From assembly GCA_910583605.1 (NCBI GenBank), contig CAJTXN010000027.1, forward strand, positions 1 to 16,040: DNA of 16,040 nt. The letters are read 5' to 3'. Numbering within the stretch: position 1 is the stretch's first letter; each line of letters begins with the position of its first letter. The notes beneath the pieces are model-generated. The model was not told where the DNA came from. It made no database searches and saw nothing but the letters and a program-made list of their open reading frames with translations. Below, one piece after another: positions 14,386-16,040 of the stretch. Origin of the DNA: an uncultured Lachnospiraceae bacterium (lineage in GTDB: Bacteria; Bacillota; Clostridia; Lachnospirales; Lachnospiraceae). A program made the translations under genes and the position numbers.

Positions 14386-15927
14386 TTGGAAAAAGAGATG
14401 ATTATAGTTCTCGATTTTGGCGGACAATATAACCAGTTAATTGCCAGAAGAGTGAGAGAATGTAACGTGTATTGTGAGGTTCATGCTTTTGATTTGCCAT
14501 TGGACAGAATTAAGGAGATGAATCCGAAAGGAATCATTTTAACCGGTGGTCCAAACAGTGTTTATGCTGAGGAATCTCCACGTTGTACCAGGGAATTATT
14601 TGAATTGGGAATTCCGGTTCTTGGAATTTGTTATGGTTCACAGCTTATGTCATATATATTGGAGGGTAAGGTTGCCACAGCGCCTGTCAGTGAGTACGGA
14701 AAGACAGAAGTGACTATGGACACTTCTTCGGTTTTATTTAAAAATGTTTCTGAAAAATCTATTTGCTGGATGAGTCATACCGATTATATTGAGTCGACGC
14801 CGGCTGATTTTAAGATTGTGGCCCATACTCCGGTCTGCCCGGTTGCTGCCATGGAAAATGTAGAGAAAGGGCTTTATGCAGTACAGTTTCATCCGGAGGT
14901 AGTTCATACTGTAGAGGGTATGAAGATGCTTTCGAATTTTGTCTTTGATATATGCCATTGTTCCGGTGACTGGAAAATGGATTCTTTTGTGGAGACTACG
15001 ATTCAGCAGTTACGTGAGAAGATTGGCGGGGGTAAGGTGTTATGTGCATTATCCGGCGGTGTTGATTCATCCGTAGCAGCGGTTTTACTGGCGAAAGCCA
15101 TTGGAAAGCAGCTTACCTGTGTTTTTGTAGATCACGGTCTGCTTCGGAAAAATGAAGGTGATGAGGTTGAGTCAGTATTTGGTCCGAACGGTCCTTATGA
15201 TTTGAATTTTATTCGTGTGAATGCCCAGGATAGATTTTATCAGAAGTTGAAAGGCATTGAGGAGCCGGAGCAGAAACGTAAGATTATCGGAGAAGAATTT
15301 ATCCGTGTTTTTGAGGAAGAAGCGAAGAAAATTGGTGCGGTAGATTTTCTGGTACAGGGAACGATTTACCCGGATGTGATTGAATCCGGCCTTGGCAAGT
15401 CGGCAGTAATCAAGAGTCATCACAATGTGGGAGGTCTTCCGGATTGCGTAGATTTTAAGGAGATTGTGGAGCCGCTTCGTCTTTTATTTAAGGATGAGGT
15501 TCGGAAGGCAGGCCGTGAACTTGGGATTCCGGAATATCTGGTCAGCCGACAGCCATTCCCGGGTCCGGGTCTTGGAATCCGTATCATTGGTGAGGTTACT
15601 CCCGAGAAGGTCCGGATTGTTCAGGATGCAGATTTTATTTATCGTGAAGAGATTGCGAAAGCCGGTATTGACAAGGAGTTAGGCCAGTATTTTGCGGCGA
15701 TTACAAATATGCGTTCCGTCGGTGTCATGGGTGATGAAAGAACTTATGATTATGCAATTGCGCTGCGGGCGGTTAATACTTCGGATTTTATGACTGCGGA
15801 GGCGGCACAGATACCTTGGGAGGTATTGAATGTGGTGACCAGCAGGATTGTGAATGAGGTGAAGGGGGTTAACCGGGTGCTGTATGATTGTACGGGGAAA
15901 CCGCCGGCTACGATTGAGTTCGAGTGA
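14386..15927 (+). CDS. guaA: GMP synthase (glutamine-hydrolysing)
   Basis: 513 residues, full length. It converts XMP to GMP using ATP and glutamine, the last step of guanine nucleotide synthesis, in the cytoplasm. The class I glutamine amidotransferase domain (about 5-195) has nucleophile Cys82 (GICYGSQ), His169 and Glu171 (FHPEV). The ATP pyrophosphatase domain has the P-loop SGGVDSS (223-229). The C-terminal dimerisation domain ends in the conserved KPPATIEFE. The start is TTG 14386: AGGAGG (14372-14377) lies 8 nt upstream, and the next in-frame ATG (14398) would be 20 nt away from it. A TTG start on a strong promoter suggests deliberate down-tuning of translation, which is an inference. 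No terminator is seen after the stop. Confidence 0.97.
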   Translation: MEKEMIIVLDFGGQYNQLIARRVRECNVYCEVHAFDLPLDRIKEMNPKGIILTGGPNSVYAEESPRCTRELFELGIPVLGICYGSQLMSYILEGKVATAPVSEYGKTEVTMDTSSVLFKNVSEKSICWMSHTDYIESTPADFKIVAHTPVCPVAAMENVEKGLYAVQFHPEVVHTVEGMKMLSNFVFDICHCSGDWKMDSFVETTIQQLREKIGGGKVLCALSGGVDSSVAAVLLAKAIGKQLTCVFVDHGLLRKNEGDEVESVFGPNGPYDLNFIRVNAQDRFYQKLKGIEEPEQKRKIIGEEFIRVFEEEAKKIGAVDFLVQGTIYPDVIESGLGKSAVIKSHHNVGGLPDCVDFKEIVEPLRLLFKDEVRKAGRELGIPEYLVSRQPFPGPGLGIRIIGEVTPEKVRIVQDADFIYREEIAKAGIDKELGQYFAAITNMRSVGVMGDERTYDYAIALRAVNTSDFMTAEAAQIPWEVLNVVTSRIVNEVKGVNRVLYDCTGKPPATIEFE

Positions 15928-16040
15928 TGAAATTGGATTTAGAAAGCTAGTGTTTATGCGGGCTGCAAGCAAATTTGTTTAGGCACTGGCAACGATTTGG
16001 CAACATTTTCAACATCACGCACTAAATAATTACATCAATG
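15907..16040 (+). other. possible integration-site edge at the guaA 3' end
   Basis: The last 113 bases hold no gene, no T-tract terminator, and an 11-bp-phased set of direct repeats: TGGCAAC at 15987-15993 and 15998-16004, then a partial copy TCAAC at 16009-16013. The 3' end of guaA is a known target of tyrosine-recombinase elements, and direct repeats with helical-turn phasing resemble integrase arm sites. The element body, if any, lies outside the window. Confidence 0.3.
15987..16013 (+). repeat. TGGCAAC direct repeats with 11-bp period
   Basis: Two exact TGGCAAC heptamers start 11 bp apart, followed by a degenerate third unit at the same period. One-turn spacing places them on the same face of the helix, as for cooperative protein binding. 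Confidence 0.5.

Overview
The window looks like chromosomal DNA from a low-GC, spore-forming Firmicute, most likely a Lachnospiraceae/Clostridia member. This rests on the AT-leaning codon use, strong GGAGG ribosome binding sites, Spo0A-type (TGTCGAA) boxes, a Bacillus/Clostridium-type LexA box ahead of uvrBA, and the protein families present. No species can be named from the sequence alone. Every gene I accept as coding is on the plus strand.

Region 1 (1-700) is a sporulation-flavoured intergenic block. It holds a candidate ~110-nt minus-strand small RNA with its own promoter, C-rich loops and an intrinsic terminator. It also holds two perfect Spo0A boxes, a sigma-F/sigma-G-like promoter, and a 67-residue Asn/Ser/Lys-rich protein with a downstream hairpin. 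This is the least conventional part of the window.

Region 2 (700-6600) starts with a single-domain rhodanese. A probable operon follows: a THUMP-domain RNA methyltransferase behind a promoter and a long leader hairpin, a membrane-anchored papain-like peptidase, a membrane-anchored N-acetylmuramoyl-L-alanine amidase, XTP/dITP diphosphatase (rdgB) and a YfcE/YsnB-type metallophosphoesterase. The last two genes are 1 nt apart. A long hairpin with a T-tract closes the block, and the same palindrome contains a LexA (SOS) box.

Region 3 (6550-11850) is the nucleotide-excision repair operon uvrB-uvrA. It has an SOS box, an extended -10 promoter and an unusually long (~295 nt) structured leader carrying inverted repeats. 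The UvrB start is set by a GGAGG at 6903-6907.

Region 4 (11850-16040) has an alanine/glycine:cation symporter family transporter with an extra hydrophilic domain of about 130 residues, a small acidic protein with a C-terminal membrane segment, and guaA behind a perfect consensus sigma-A promoter with a TTG start. The 113 bases after guaA show no terminator and carry 11-bp-phased TGGCAAC direct repeats. Because the 3' end of guaA is a known integration hotspot, this may be the edge of an integrated element.

All coordinates, motifs and pairings were read by eye. No database search, folding program or alignment was run.
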